DNA of 64,000 nt from Rhizomucor pusillus. Its lineage: Eukaryota > Mucoromycota > Mucoromycetes > Mucorales > Lichtheimiaceae. How positions within the stretch are numbered: position 1 is the first letter of the stretch; every line of letters starts with the position of its first letter. The position numbers and the translations under genes were made by a program. The notes under the pieces were generated by a model that did not search any database, was not told the origin of the DNA, and saw only the letters and a program-made list of their open reading frames with translations. The stretch is from positions 124,001 to 188,000 of the forward strand of contig FWWN02000169.1 of the NCBI GenBank assembly GCA_900175165.2. The letters run 5' to 3'. Positions 48,982 to 59,074 of the stretch are shown piece by piece.

Positions 48982-49746
48982 TGTCCTTTCTGCGGTGGTG
49001 TTCTGGAAGTACCATTGCACGTATCTATCCGGGCTACTCTTGATAAATTCAAAAAGGAAGATGACAAATATCAGAAAAGGGAAAGGAAACGCCTCATTTC
49101 TGAGCGACGCATGCCGGAGTCGCTGGTTGGCAAGATACAGATCAAACTGTCTGTTCCTCCTCAACAACGAAATGCATTCTGTCACATGCATACTACGATA
49201 CAAAAGCACTCACCGGAAGGTGGCGCAAATGGGTACCCTGAGCACATAGATCTCGAAAGCTTTCCTGAAAGAATCAAAAGCAAGCGAAAAGGCTTGAGAG
49301 TATTATTCTTGAGGAAATCCAGCATCTTCTATAAAAAACAAGAAAATCTATGATGAAATCGGAAGGAAGGCGTGTAAACCCATGGTGCTAATACAGCGAT
49401 TTGATGAACCTTTGATAAGTAAGTTGCAATATCTATAACAGAGTTTACTGAATTTGCTCGTAAATATAGTCTGGATATTATGGTCTCCGAGGAATGAGGG
49501 TGATGATGGATACGCTCATGGAAACATTTATGTTTGACACGGAAAACATATTGAACATTGAAACTCCACGACCGGCTTAACGCCTGTGAATCTGTCCGGC
49601 AAATCTTAGTTCCCGAAGTTGTGCTCCTGCTTATAAGAGATGATCTCTTAGAAAAGAACGGACCTGTAGATTGGAATGAAGCGTACCAAACATTACAGAA
49701 AAGCTCGGAATATAAAGGCAGCCGCAATATCCTCCATTCAATTTGA
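48982..49746 (+). pseudogene. RTC4-like domain, frameshifted
   Basis: Begins abruptly with CPFCGGVLEVPLHVSIRATL and runs through QQRNAFCHMHTTIQKHSPEG and YPEHIDLESFPERIKSKRKG. A change of frame gives IYDEIGRKACKPMVLIQRFD, a further change gives GYYGLRGMRVMMDTLMETFM, and another gives ESVRQILVPEVVLLLIRDDL. The order CPFC, FCxxH, PxxIDxxxFPxR, GYYGxRG, LxPEVxxxLIxxDL is that of the RTC4-like domain. At least three frame changes and stops make it non-functional as it stands, though one of the gaps could be an intron (GTAAGT near 49426). It starts within a few bases of the end of the DIRS remnant. Confidence 0.6.
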
Positions 49747-49759
49747 TTGGTTCTTGAGA

Positions 49760-50105
49760 TACGTTTTTTCAGTTCCTGGATTACGTCGCGTCGCACTATT
49801 TGGTCAGCACGTAAGATGTTGCGAGAACAGCGGCAATATTTGGACGGAATACGTGTAGTCACGCGCGCGAGATACGTGTCCGTACGAGTATTCCTCGTAG
49901 CCCTAAACACGCATGAATGCCAACTGAAGCCTTTCTTCCGTCGCATTTTGTAAGGCCGTCCACCTGCGCATTACGCACCATGGAAACCACACCCAGCTGA
50001 GTCATGCAGCTCCGATACGAACTCGGTTTCTCTCCCTGAAACCAGAAGCGAAGGTCACAACTACCAAGTATCGTTGATCGCTCCTTGGAGATCAGCTTGA
50101 GCTCA
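49760..50105. other. transposon-island filler, nothing recognised
   Basis: No open frame with a recognisable motif. A CG-rich palindromic stretch (cacgcgcgcgagatacgtg) lies near 49860. Confidence 0.4.
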
Positions 50106-50109
50106 CTTT

Positions 50110-50670
50110 CCTTTCGCGAAGGGAGTACCGATACCGAAAGCTGCCTCCTTTAGAAGAGCTCAATTCTGCATATCCGCATGCTCCAACAAGGCTTTGGTCT
50201 CGTTTCTGGAAATTAAATATTCTTCATGCCGCCCGGAACATCCTTTTCAGGATGTAACACCATAAGATCCCTTGCCGCGAGCGCTTGCAGTATATCGTTC
50301 CGGCAAAATTCGAAGACCCTCTCTGTCCTTTGTGTGGGGATTTAGACTCACAAAACCATTTTCTCTGGTCCTGCCCCAAAACCTGACAGTCTGGCGGTTA
50401 GTCAGACAAGCTTTCCATCAGTCAAGTTCGCACTGTGTACCTCCCCGAATGCTTCGTCTAGATGCCATTCAATTCAGACTAACATTCAACGACAATCAAA
50501 TGGATCTTAACCTCCATCATCTGAAAGCTTGCACGCTACTCGCCATCTGGCGGGCATATTGAGCGTCAGTCTTCGACGAAAAGCCCTTTGTCCCGATGGT
50601 GGTAGCTGAAGAAGCCACGTCCTTGATCTTGAAGCTAGCCAAGGAACAGGAACAGGATACAGGTCTTTAG
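50110..50670 (+). mobile_element. 3' end of a LINE (non-LTR retrotransposon), decayed
   Basis: Plus-strand segments typical of the C-terminal end of fungal LINE ORF2: WSRFWKLNILHAARNILFRM, then after a stop KIPCRERLQYIVPAKFEDPL followed by the zinc-knuckle-like CPLCGDLDSQNHFLWSCP (CxxC...H...C). It then has LHHLKACTLLAIWRAY and VFDEKPFVPMVVAEEATSLI, with a stop at 50670. Several in-frame stops show it is dead. The reverse transcriptase and endonuclease domains are absent, so this is a fragment. Confidence 0.75.
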
Positions 50671-52111
50671 TTTTAGTTAATAGCAATCAGATACTTAGAA
50701 GCCGAAAGATCAAAACCCATGGTTTTGTCATTGCCGGTAAGGAAGATAAGCTATGCACACAGCATTCTCTAAACATGATGTTAGGCATGTACTTGAACTT
50801 CCTGGATGTGTCTCCCGCTTTTCTGAGTGGTATCAATTCCCCATATCCCCGGAGGAGTTCTCTAGTCTGATTATCCCTATTCTTCAAATTGGTTTTCACG
50901 TATAGAAGGCAATGGAGAAGACAAAAGAACTGTCCCTCAGCGATGCAACTCTCCACCGACCAGAGTTTAATAAGCCGCTGCATCACCTATATTACCATGC
51001 TTTACACCTTCGATCCCTGCAAGAAAGAGGAAGACTTCCGAGCGCTGAAAGTTTTTTCTTTTATTTGTATATATTTTCACTTCTATTTTTTATCTCATGT
51101 ACATTTGCATTGTTAGTAATTTCCAATCATTTAACAATAACGTGGAGTTCTGATTGAACAAGTGATACCACCTTCCACAATAATACAATCCGTGATTTTG
51201 GAGTTCGCACCTGCGAACCAATTCCCAAAACTCTTATTAGCACAATAAAGCCAGTATATACATATATATATATATCCTACACCCCATATTTTGTATCTCC
51301 ATCCTTTTGTTCCAGTTCAACACTTCGTAGCAACGAAGTAAGTAACCCTCGACTTTGCCATAATTAACAATGCCCTCATTTTCCTGTTCCCAATAAAAAT
51401 CAGCTCCAAAGGATCAATTCGGAAAGTCGCGTATATCACAAGGCAACTTGAGCTCAGATTTGTTGTTGTGGTTAAGGAACGTGAACTCCTTTTCGAAATC
51501 ACCAAACTGAGCTGCTTCCCGTCTTCACTTAAAATTCTTATTATATTACTATATTAATAGATTACGTACTGTATATTTCGAGTAGTTCTGCGTGAATTTT
51601 GCAAAAGCTGCTTCTTCAGCAAAGAAACAAAATGATCTTTTGACAGATCCCAAGGCATTCCAAATTCTGGAAAGTGGATTTCCAGGTCTGGCAAATGATG
51701 GCGTTGTGAAACAAGGACAAAGTTAAAAGGTGCAAAAACGTGGATTTCATGCGAAGCTGAATGATGATTTTGCTTGGCAAAGTTTATTTACTTAAGATCG
51801 CAAACTGTTACTCTCGAATTGAGCCAACGGCTTCTTTGGGGAGCGCTAACTGCTTCTTCGGTGCGAGCGAAACCAATCTCCTGGAAGCGTCAAGTGGGCC
51901 TCTCGAACAGGCAATTTCTTTATTGGGGAGTGAAAGGATTGTTAATGCGTTCATGTCACGCAAGAAAGCCTTCCACAACCACCCCATTTACAGTGGAAGT
52001 GCTCAATACGATGAGCCAGTGATATTCCTGTGGTGAACACCGGCATGAGAAGGAAAAATGGGTATGTCTTGGCTCAATTCCACAAGTCCTGGCCCGTCTT
52101 TGGTGCCTTGG
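50671..52111. other. transposon-island filler with low-complexity TA tract
   Basis: Contains short plus-strand coding-like scraps (near 50745-50900, HDVRHVLELPGCVSRFSEWY, and 50915-51050) that I cannot assign. A TA dinucleotide tract lies near 51253-51275. No intact gene. Confidence 0.4.
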
Positions 52112-52254
52112 ATAGCTCAGATTCGCTTAGGCTGGCTCAATTTGGGCACGCTAGCTCATTTTCACGGGGATGGTTCAGTCAATTTTATGATGGCTCAAAT
52201 TCAGGCTGGTGGCCCATTTTCGCCGGGTCTGATCAAATTCAACTTCTAACACTG
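52112..52254 (-). repeat. right terminal inverted repeat, Tc1/mariner-like
   Basis: Mirror copy of 46364-46496, ending ...CACTG followed by TA at 52255-52256. On the plus strand it holds spaced variants of TGGCTCAATTT (TAGCTCAGATT, TGGCTCAATTT, TAGCTCATTTT, TGGCTCAAATT, TGGCCCATTTT), plus one just outside it at about 52071. These could be subterminal transposase-binding repeats. Confidence 0.75.
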
Positions 52255-52414
52255 TAAACAATGGCAGCAGAAGAGTGCTTGGCGAATGACACCAGCCCGA
52301 TGTTCAGTTCCCAAAAATAGTACATTTGTGTCTCAGACGCTTTTAGAGCGTTCATCTCCACATTAATTAGTACGCTTCTTTTACCCGCTTTCGAAAGAAG
52401 GAAAACAACAACCT

Positions 52415-53971
52415 ATGCACATAAGCTCCTTGCTGCTCCTGACGCTGGCGAGTGGAGCCATTGGCTCTCCAGTGGCTTCAGAAAATAACAATGTCTTGCG
52501 GCTTCCTATAATGCGCAAACAGCGTACAACTGATATGTTAACAACACGACGTCAGCGCAACTTGCAAAAGCGCGACCCTTTTCAAACTTCTCTGTACAAT
52601 GACGAGGGTTCACAATATCTCGTCCAAGTTGGTATTGGAACACCATCTCAAGATTTTATCGTGACCTTGGATACTGGAAGGTATGTAAAAAAAGGAGTGT
52701 TTAATTCCAAAAAAGATCATTTTTATTGACTATAAGTCAACAGTGCAGACTTGTGGGTTCCATCAACGCAGTGCCCGACGAGCCAGTGTCCGTACAGTCG
52801 TTTTGACACTAACCAGTCATCCACGTTCAAGTCGACCGGCCAAACTTTCGGAATCCAGTATGGTATCGGCAGTGTAAATGGCACCTATGTCACTGATAGT
52901 GTGACTGTAGCCAATGCGACGGTGCAAAATCAGCAATTTGGCTTAGCAACTTCGACGCACGATATCTTAACCACCACCACTGTCGGAGGCACTGGCTCTG
53001 ATACCCCTTCTGTAAACACGAGTTCTTCCTCCTCAGGATCTCTTGTAGCCAATGGCATCCTGGGCCTTGGATATCCAAAACTGACTGCCGGTACAAACTC
53101 AGGCGAAGCAGCCTACAATCCCTTCGTTTTCAACCTGGTCAGCCAGAAAGTCATCCAGCAGCCTATATTTTCGGTCTACATGAATGATGCCGACGAACAA
53201 GGCTGGGTTGGCGAAGTCATTTTCGGCGGAACTGACAGCTCAAGGTATACTGGCGATATTCAATACCTCCCTGTGGCGCAGCTTCAAGTGTCCAGCAGCC
53301 CATTAGACCAGTTACTGGGCTCCAGCTCCAGCTCCAACGCGGGTTATTATTATTGGATGGTATACGGACAAGGTGTGCAAGTGATAGGTGGCTCCGGCAG
53401 CAGTAACGGTACCAACATCCAGCTGAGCTCCGTGGCTCCCTTCATCATCGATACCGGCACAACTTTGACGTACCTGCCCACATCGTACGCCGTCAAGGTC
53501 GCTGAAGCTATCGCTGGAAGCAACGTCATGCTTGATACCGAGTCAAGTGCCTTTATCGTTGACTGCAGCGTCGCAGACACCAGTACTTCGTTTGAGATAC
53601 AGATGTCACAATCAAGCAGCATTTCGGACAGTCCAGTTACACTCAGAGTGCCTATTTCAGAGCTTGTTATTCCTCTGGATGCGCTTACTGTCTCTCAAGC
53701 TACGCAATGTATGCTCGGTATTGCACCCATGAGCAGTAGCGGCAGCTCAGTGTCTGATATGTTTTTGATTGGCGACTCTGTTCTTCGAAGTGCCTATCTT
53801 GTCTTCGATATGGGAGAGAACAGGATAGGCTTTGCAGCTGCCAACAATGTTGGTGGCAGTGTTAATGGAGTTGGTAGCACTTCTACTTCCGATGCTGCCC
53901 CAGCTCCTTCTAAGGCTAAATTTGTCGCGTTGGTAACTGCGGCAGTCGCTGCTTATATGTTTTCCATGTAG
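52415..53971 (+). CDS. secreted or GPI-anchored pepsin-like aspartic protease (yapsin type)
   Basis: Two exons, 52415-52680 and 52744-53971, encode 497 residues. Signal peptide MHISSLLLLTLASGAIGS is followed by a propeptide ending near a dibasic LQKRDP site. The mature A1 protease then begins, with SLYNDEGSQYLVQVGIGTPS. The first active-site motif DTGS/ADLWVPS is split by the intron and restored by splicing. The second is FIIDTGTTLTYLP. A long Ser/Thr/Gly loop (GSDTPSVNTSSSSSGSL) resembles the inserted loop of yapsins. The C-terminus has a Ser/Thr/Pro-rich stalk and a final hydrophobic tail (FVALVTAAVAAYMFSM) that fits a GPI-anchor signal. Both catalytic Asp residues are present, so it is likely active at the cell surface. 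Confidence 0.92.
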
Positions 53972-54325
53972 AACCCTGCTCTTGCTTGTGGCATGTACCA
54001 TACCATTCCTATTTTATAGCTTTCACTGTAAACCGAGTCTCTTGTAGCATAAAATCCTCCTAGATGTTATAAAGGAAGATCTATCTTGCTTTCATATTTC
54101 AAACTTATTGAATTATGTTCCGTGCTTACGGTATCAATGCGAGCAATCGGATTTTCCAATCAATACTGTATCAATGTACGATGCTCAAATTGCTGTTCCC
54201 ATCTTTTTTATATGTAATTGATTTTGTCTGTTTGTTATCTTCAACGTGAAGGCAAAAGTACTTGAGAACCCGCTTTCAAAAATCCGTGGAAAGTTTGACC
54301 GGAGCAGACATCTTTTTTCTAAACA
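53972..54325. other. intergenic, nothing recognised
   Basis: 3' flank of the protease and promoter of the small CHCH gene; AT-rich, with no motif that I can defend. Confidence 0.45.
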
Positions 54326-54652
54326 ATGCCACTGACCAAACCGCCACCACCACCACCGAAGCCGCAGTTTGACGAGTTCTCTACGCCTCCAGACTTTAAT
54401 GAGAAATTTAAAAAGAAGGAGACCACCAAATACATGAATCCTTGCGCATTGGAAGAAAAGCAGAGCATGAAATGTCTCGACAAGAATAATTACGACAGGA
54501 CGAAATGCGACTACTTTTTCCAACAGTACCGCGAATGCAAAAAGAAATGGGTAAACCTTGGCTCTTTCGCACTCGTCAATCGCAAACTTGTTTGCTTACC
54601 CTTCGTTTAGCTTGAAGAACGACGAAAACTGCGGCGAGCGGGTCAATTGTAG
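54326..54652 (+). CDS. Cox23/CHCHD7-like twin CX9C protein
   Basis: Small protein of 88 residues from two exons (54326-54550 and 54611-54652). After a run of seven Pro (TKPPPPPPKPQFDEF) it has NPCALEEKQSMKCLDKNNYD and KCDYFFQQYRECKKKW, two CX9C motifs that form a coiled-coil-helix-coiled-coil-helix fold oxidised by Mia40 in the mitochondrial intermembrane space. The LDKNNYDRTKC link closely matches CHCHD7 (LDENNYDRERC) and Cox23. The family takes part in cytochrome c oxidase assembly and copper handling. It ends LEERRKLRRAGQL. Confidence 0.88.
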
Positions 54653-54813
54653 ATGATGGATATACCACGCTTTCCCAATCACCAACATACATTTCATTAA
54701 ATATACACATGCATCGATGCTACAAAACAAATAATTCATATGACAATATGTATGCTCAAAGTCGAAAGAAGAGATGTTTATTACATTGCAAAAGGGATTG
54801 TTGGATTTTTCGT

Positions 54814-55264
54814 TTAGTCGAAAAGACCTAAATGGGACATGCATATATTAGATTACATCTTCGATTTCATCAAGTTGATAGAGACTTACCGAAGCCCATG
54901 TCTTCATCAGATTCCTCCTTTGCTTCTTCCTTCTTCTCTTCTTCCTTGGCCTCCTCAGCAGCAGCCTCGCCACCAGCGGCAGCGGGACCGGCAGCAGCAC
55001 CGGCAGAGGGAGCACCGACGTTGAAGACGAGTTCCTTCAAGTCTTGGCCAGCGATAGCCTTGGAGTAAAGAGAGAACCAAATAGGCTCGACTTCAATACC
55101 AGCAGCCTTGACCAAGGTCTGGAGCTTGTCAGCCTGCAACGCGCAAATTCAAATTAGCATTCCATTTCCATGCTGACGATTGTGCTGGGTATACTTGCAG
55201 TGACTTCGACGTTGTCGTCTTGAAGGATAAGAGCGGCGTAGACGATGGCGAGTTCCGAAGACAT
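54814..55264 (-). CDS. RPLP1: 60S acidic ribosomal protein P1
   Basis: Stalk protein of the large subunit that recruits translation factors. Three exons, 55264-55199, 55133-54890 and 54827-54814, encode 107 residues. It starts [20 protein letters not shown], continues [19 protein letters not shown], has the Ala/Gly/Pro hinge ([20 protein letters not shown]) and a Lys/Glu tail ending DEDMGFGLFD. The universal C-terminal GLFD is created only by splicing the 14-base last exon. The first intron begins GC (ACT/GCAAGT at 55198); no GT donor preserves the frame. Confidence 0.96.
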
Positions 55265-56040
55265 GCTGAATGGATGGATGGACGAGTCAGTATGGTGGAA
55301 TGCGATGGATGCGTGGATAGATGCCCCTACGTACGCTTAACCAAAAGAGAGGACGATTATGGAATTAAGCGGCAGTATCTTAAGTCTCCTCCCAGCAGGC
55401 GGAATCCGAAATGCCTTGGCTGGTGCCCACTAAAGCTGCCAGATTCTCATTTCAGAATTGGCATGGTATCATTTGTCGTCTCCTTTCATGACATTATCAT
55501 ATTTTGTATAATATTTATTTTTCTCTTTGTATTTATGAAGTTATAATTTGGGCCTGAAAGCTAATCCATAACAAGATTCACAAGTTTTCGCTCTGTGAGA
55601 GCGCGTATGTCAGCGTAACCAAAACTTGAAGGGTTCTCTATGGTTTAACAATGAATCACGAGCAAAATTGTATGTCTGTCTGCACAACGTATTGATATAC
55701 AATATGTACACCTACCAAGAGTATTGTCAATATTCAGAATCCTCTCTAAATGTAATCAAATGTCTTCAGATTCCCTGTGATCTGTATCGCGGTTTCTGTG
55801 AGATACTTGGCTGTAGTAATCAAGAACTTTCACACAAGGTTCTTTTAGTATAGCACGTTTCAGTCACTTTGAGCTCTGCAACAGCAAAGATCATAGGATT
55901 TGCTGCATATGTTTTAAGTAAAACTAAAACGTTTATAACTTTTATTTCACAATATACACGGAGGCGTGGGTTTTCAGGTATTGAAGAGCGCAAATGGAGG
56001 TGAACAAGAATATTCCTGGAGACGGTTTGGGAAGGGCAAT
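55265..56040. other. intergenic, nothing recognised
   Basis: Between the P1 start (-) and the 3' end of the WrbA-like gene (-). AT-rich from about 55490. No gene, repeat or RNA seen. Confidence 0.45.
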
Positions 56041-56860
56041 TTAGGCAGACTTGCCTTTGACATAAGTAGCAACGACGTTGCCAAAGTTTTGACCCTGAGT
56101 CTTTGCAATATCCAATTCCTTCTCGGAGGGCTGGCGGGAACCATCACCGTTACTGCATTGAATAAGAAGAAAAGTGATGTCAGCGATACCAATCTAATCC
56201 ATGTTTTGGATGTTCATCACTTACGTAACGGTGCCGGCACCGTAGGCGGAACCACCAACAACCTCAGAGTTATCAAACAAGTGGCTGTTAGCAAAACCGA
56301 AAGGAACATAGATCATGCCGTGGTGAGCAAAGTAGGTGACAGTAGTCAAGGCAGTGGTTTCCTGGCCACCGTGTTGGGAGGCAGTAGAGAAGAAGGTAGC
56401 AGCAAACTTGCCGGCAAGAGCTCCAGAGGCCCAGAGCTGACCGGTGGCATCCAAGAAAGCCTTGAATTGAGCGGGCTAACGAGACATCGTGTGAGTTAGA
56501 ATCTGGTTCTCAAAGCCTTTTGTCATTTTTAACAAGTACCATAGTGCCGAAACGAGTACCGAAACCGAACATGAAGCCATCGGCTTCCTTGAGCTGATCG
56601 ACAGTAATGATGGGAACATCGGGCTTGGGAGGAGCATGCATCTTTTCAAGAACTTCGGCTGGCAAAGTCTCGGGGACTATTGGAACAGATGTTTAATAAA
56701 CAAGATATCCGGGAAATGGGACCGATGGTCAGCCCGTACCTTGGAAGATCTTTGCTTCAACGCCAGCGGCCTCGAGACCCTTTTGAGCCTCCAGGGCAAG
56801 CTTGTAGATGTGATGGTAGAGAGTGTAGATAACGATGTAAACCTTGGGAGCGGGAGCCAT
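56041..56860 (-). CDS. WrbA/Pst2-type NAD(P)H:quinone oxidoreductase (flavodoxin-like)
   Basis: Two-electron quinone reduction using FMN, protecting against oxidative stress, probably at membrane microdomains. Four exons give about 200 residues. It starts [20 protein letters not shown] (phosphate-binding loop region). Next come [20 protein letters not shown] and [21 protein letters not shown] (FMN contact region), [20 protein letters not shown] and [17 protein letters not shown], and the tail [20 protein letters not shown] ending VKGKSA. No C-terminal lipid signal. It is head-to-head with a close paralog at 57153; a 143-base stretch (56315-56457) is identical to that gene. Confidence 0.93.
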
Positions 56861-56912
56861 GTTTCTTTGCGAGTCGCGAGTGGAGTTCAACATGGAAAAT
56901 TCGAGTGATACA

Positions 56913-56920
56913 TTTTTATA
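56913..56920 (-). promoter_or_regulatory. TATA box of the minus-strand WrbA-like gene
   Basis: TATAAAAA on the minus strand, 53 bases upstream of the ATG at 56860. It sits in the 292-base region shared by two divergent paralogs. Motif and spacing only. Confidence 0.4.
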
Positions 56921-57152
56921 CCAGCTGTCGGGGAAAACAGCTAGACGCCGATTTAATTGTCTCGCTCATCCTTTACAAAGCGAAGGTCGTAGATGACAAA
57001 GCAAACGGGCACCCGGTTATTCATCTCTTAGTGATGTTTGACAAACCGGCTACAAATCAACAATTTTTCTACTTTTCTGTTGCTGACTTTTTTCTAATTT
57101 TCTTCTTCTTTTCCTTACTTCACCTCTACTGCAACTATTTTTACGTGATCTC

Positions 57153-58074
57153 ATGCCTAAAGTATACATTATCTTCTACACTACATATCATCATATCTAC
57201 AAGCTGGCCCTCGAGGTGCAAAAGGGCCTTGAAGCCCAGGGGATGGAGACGAAACTTTTCCAGGTATACCGCGAATCTTCTGTTCATCTTCATCACGAAT
57301 CCAAAACAATACTGATATATGATCAGGTGCCCGAGACACTGTCTGATGAAGTCCTAGAAAAGATGCACGCTCCTCCCAAGCCAGATGTCCCAGTAATAAC
57401 TGTCGATCAGCTCAAGGAAGCCGATGGCTTCATGTTTGGTAAAACAGTTTATGAACTGGGTTCTCATTCCTTGCTGACTTGAAATTTCCACAGGCATCCC
57501 GACTCGTTTCGGCACAATGGTAATAACTAGCAAAAGAAAAAGAATTAGTATTTGTTCTCACCAAGCATTGTTCTTGTAGCCCGCTCAAATCAAGTCCTTC
57601 TTGGATGCCACCGGTCAGCTCTGGGCCTCTGGAGCTCTTGCCGGCAAGTTTGCTGCTACCTTCTTCTCTACTGCCTCCCAACACGGTGGCCAGGAAACCA
57701 CTGCCTTGACTACTGTCACCTACTTTGCTCACCACGGCATTAACTATGTTCCATTGGGTTTCGGCAACGCACATTTGACGGATAACAGTGAAGTCGTGGG
57801 TGGTTCCGCGTACGGCTCTGGTACCGTAACAAACGGGGATGGCTCCCGACAGCCCTCAGCAAAGGAGCTTGAGCTTGCAAAATTCCAAGGCGAAGCATTC
57901 GGCAAGCTGCTCAACACGTTTGCAAAGGGTAAAGCACGGGACTCCAAGCCAGAAGTCCAGCAAAAACAGGAAGAAGTTACCGCCAAGCCAAAGGAGTCGC
58001 AGACACCAAAGCCCAGAGAACAGCTGCAAACAGAGAAACCTGAAAAGAGCCATAAAAAATGTTTCTGCATGTAA
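57153..58074 (+). CDS. WrbA-like quinone reductase with C-terminal extension and CaaX box
   Basis: Four exons, 57153-57263, 57327-57438, 57494-57519 (26 bases) and 57580-58074, encode 247 residues. The first 200 match the divergent paralog: [50 protein letters not shown], and [20 protein letters not shown]. After GKARDSKPEVQQ comes a charged Lys/Glu/Pro/Gln extension ending SHKKCFCM. The last four residues, CFCM, fit a farnesylation CaaX box with a second Cys that could be palmitoylated, so this paralog is probably anchored to membranes like yeast Ycp4. The exon structure differs from the sister gene, which lacks the intron before IPTRFG. Confidence 0.92.
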
Positions 58075-59074
58075 ACACTTATATTTATGTACTGTACACT
58101 CTACATACGATCATTATTTTTAACATAAATAATACAGTAATATGGTTATTAGCATCTGTATCATGGTTTGTTTTACATGACAGTGGAGACAAAGGAAAAC
58201 AGATAAAAAGGCAAAGCAGAATACGACTATGTTTACATCAATTGCCAGATATCTGTAAAAGCAAATACGAAAGAAAACGAAAAATTGCAGATATAAGTAC
58301 AACAAAGGGAGGAATGGTTGGTGCGGGTCGTTTTACAAATAAACGGTCATACACAGGAATACGGCTTGGGATTTCACGCGTTTGCGTTTCTTCGTGCGTT
58401 CATCGGCTTCGGCTTTTTATGGTTCAATATGTCCCTCTATTCATCTTTATGTTGCCATGCACTTTTCTGATCAGAGGCAGTACATCAGGCAAGCTCCAAG
58501 CTGCATCAATCTATCGTTCACTTTCAGTTATTTTCATAAGCTCAACGTACGTCTCTTCTATCAAGTACGTAAATAACGATTTTATATGTTTTACCATGCT
58601 CCTTTAACATATTAGGTATAGAATGGTGAATATGATGAACTACATCTGGAAAATGGTCCACTTTATTTCATTGCAGAGGTGTATTCGAGCTTTAAAGTCT
58701 ATATGATGAGTATTATGGAGTTAGATTCCAGTAGCGAATGGATAGGTCTATTAGGACAGGAATAAGAAATAGTCGAAGTCACCTTTTAAGAGCAAACGTT
58801 CAAATGATAGTCGGAACCATCCTCAACTAAAATGAGCATATCAATTGGACAAAGATGTATAATTCGTAAGCTGAAAATTATACAGGCATGAGGATACGTT
58901 AAAGGCATAGTATTATTTCTTGCCACCGACAAGCATAAGGAGCCAGGTACGTAAATATAAAACGAAACTAATTTACTGAGCAGGGTGTCTGAGGGTACAT
59001 ATTAAACATGATACAAGAGGGAAGACCATAAACATGATAGACAAACCAGCATCGACGTACGCATTAACTCGGAT
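58075..59074. other. intergenic, nothing recognised
   Basis: 1 kb between convergent genes. A 182-codon plus-strand frame (58059-58607) overlaps the end of the upstream gene, has no motif, and is AT-rich; treated as chance. Confidence 0.5.

Noticed and set aside
49329..49946. 205-codon minus-strand open frame
   Set aside because: It is antisense to the RTC4-like remnant, has no recognisable motif and an odd Arg/Ser-rich composition; the plus strand explains the conservation.
51253..51275. TA dinucleotide run as a possible replication origin
   Set aside because: A simple low-complexity tract within transposon debris; no further evidence.
58059..58607. 182-codon plus-strand open frame after the WrbA paralog
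   Set aside because: AT-rich, no motif, overlaps the end of a confident gene; chance frame.
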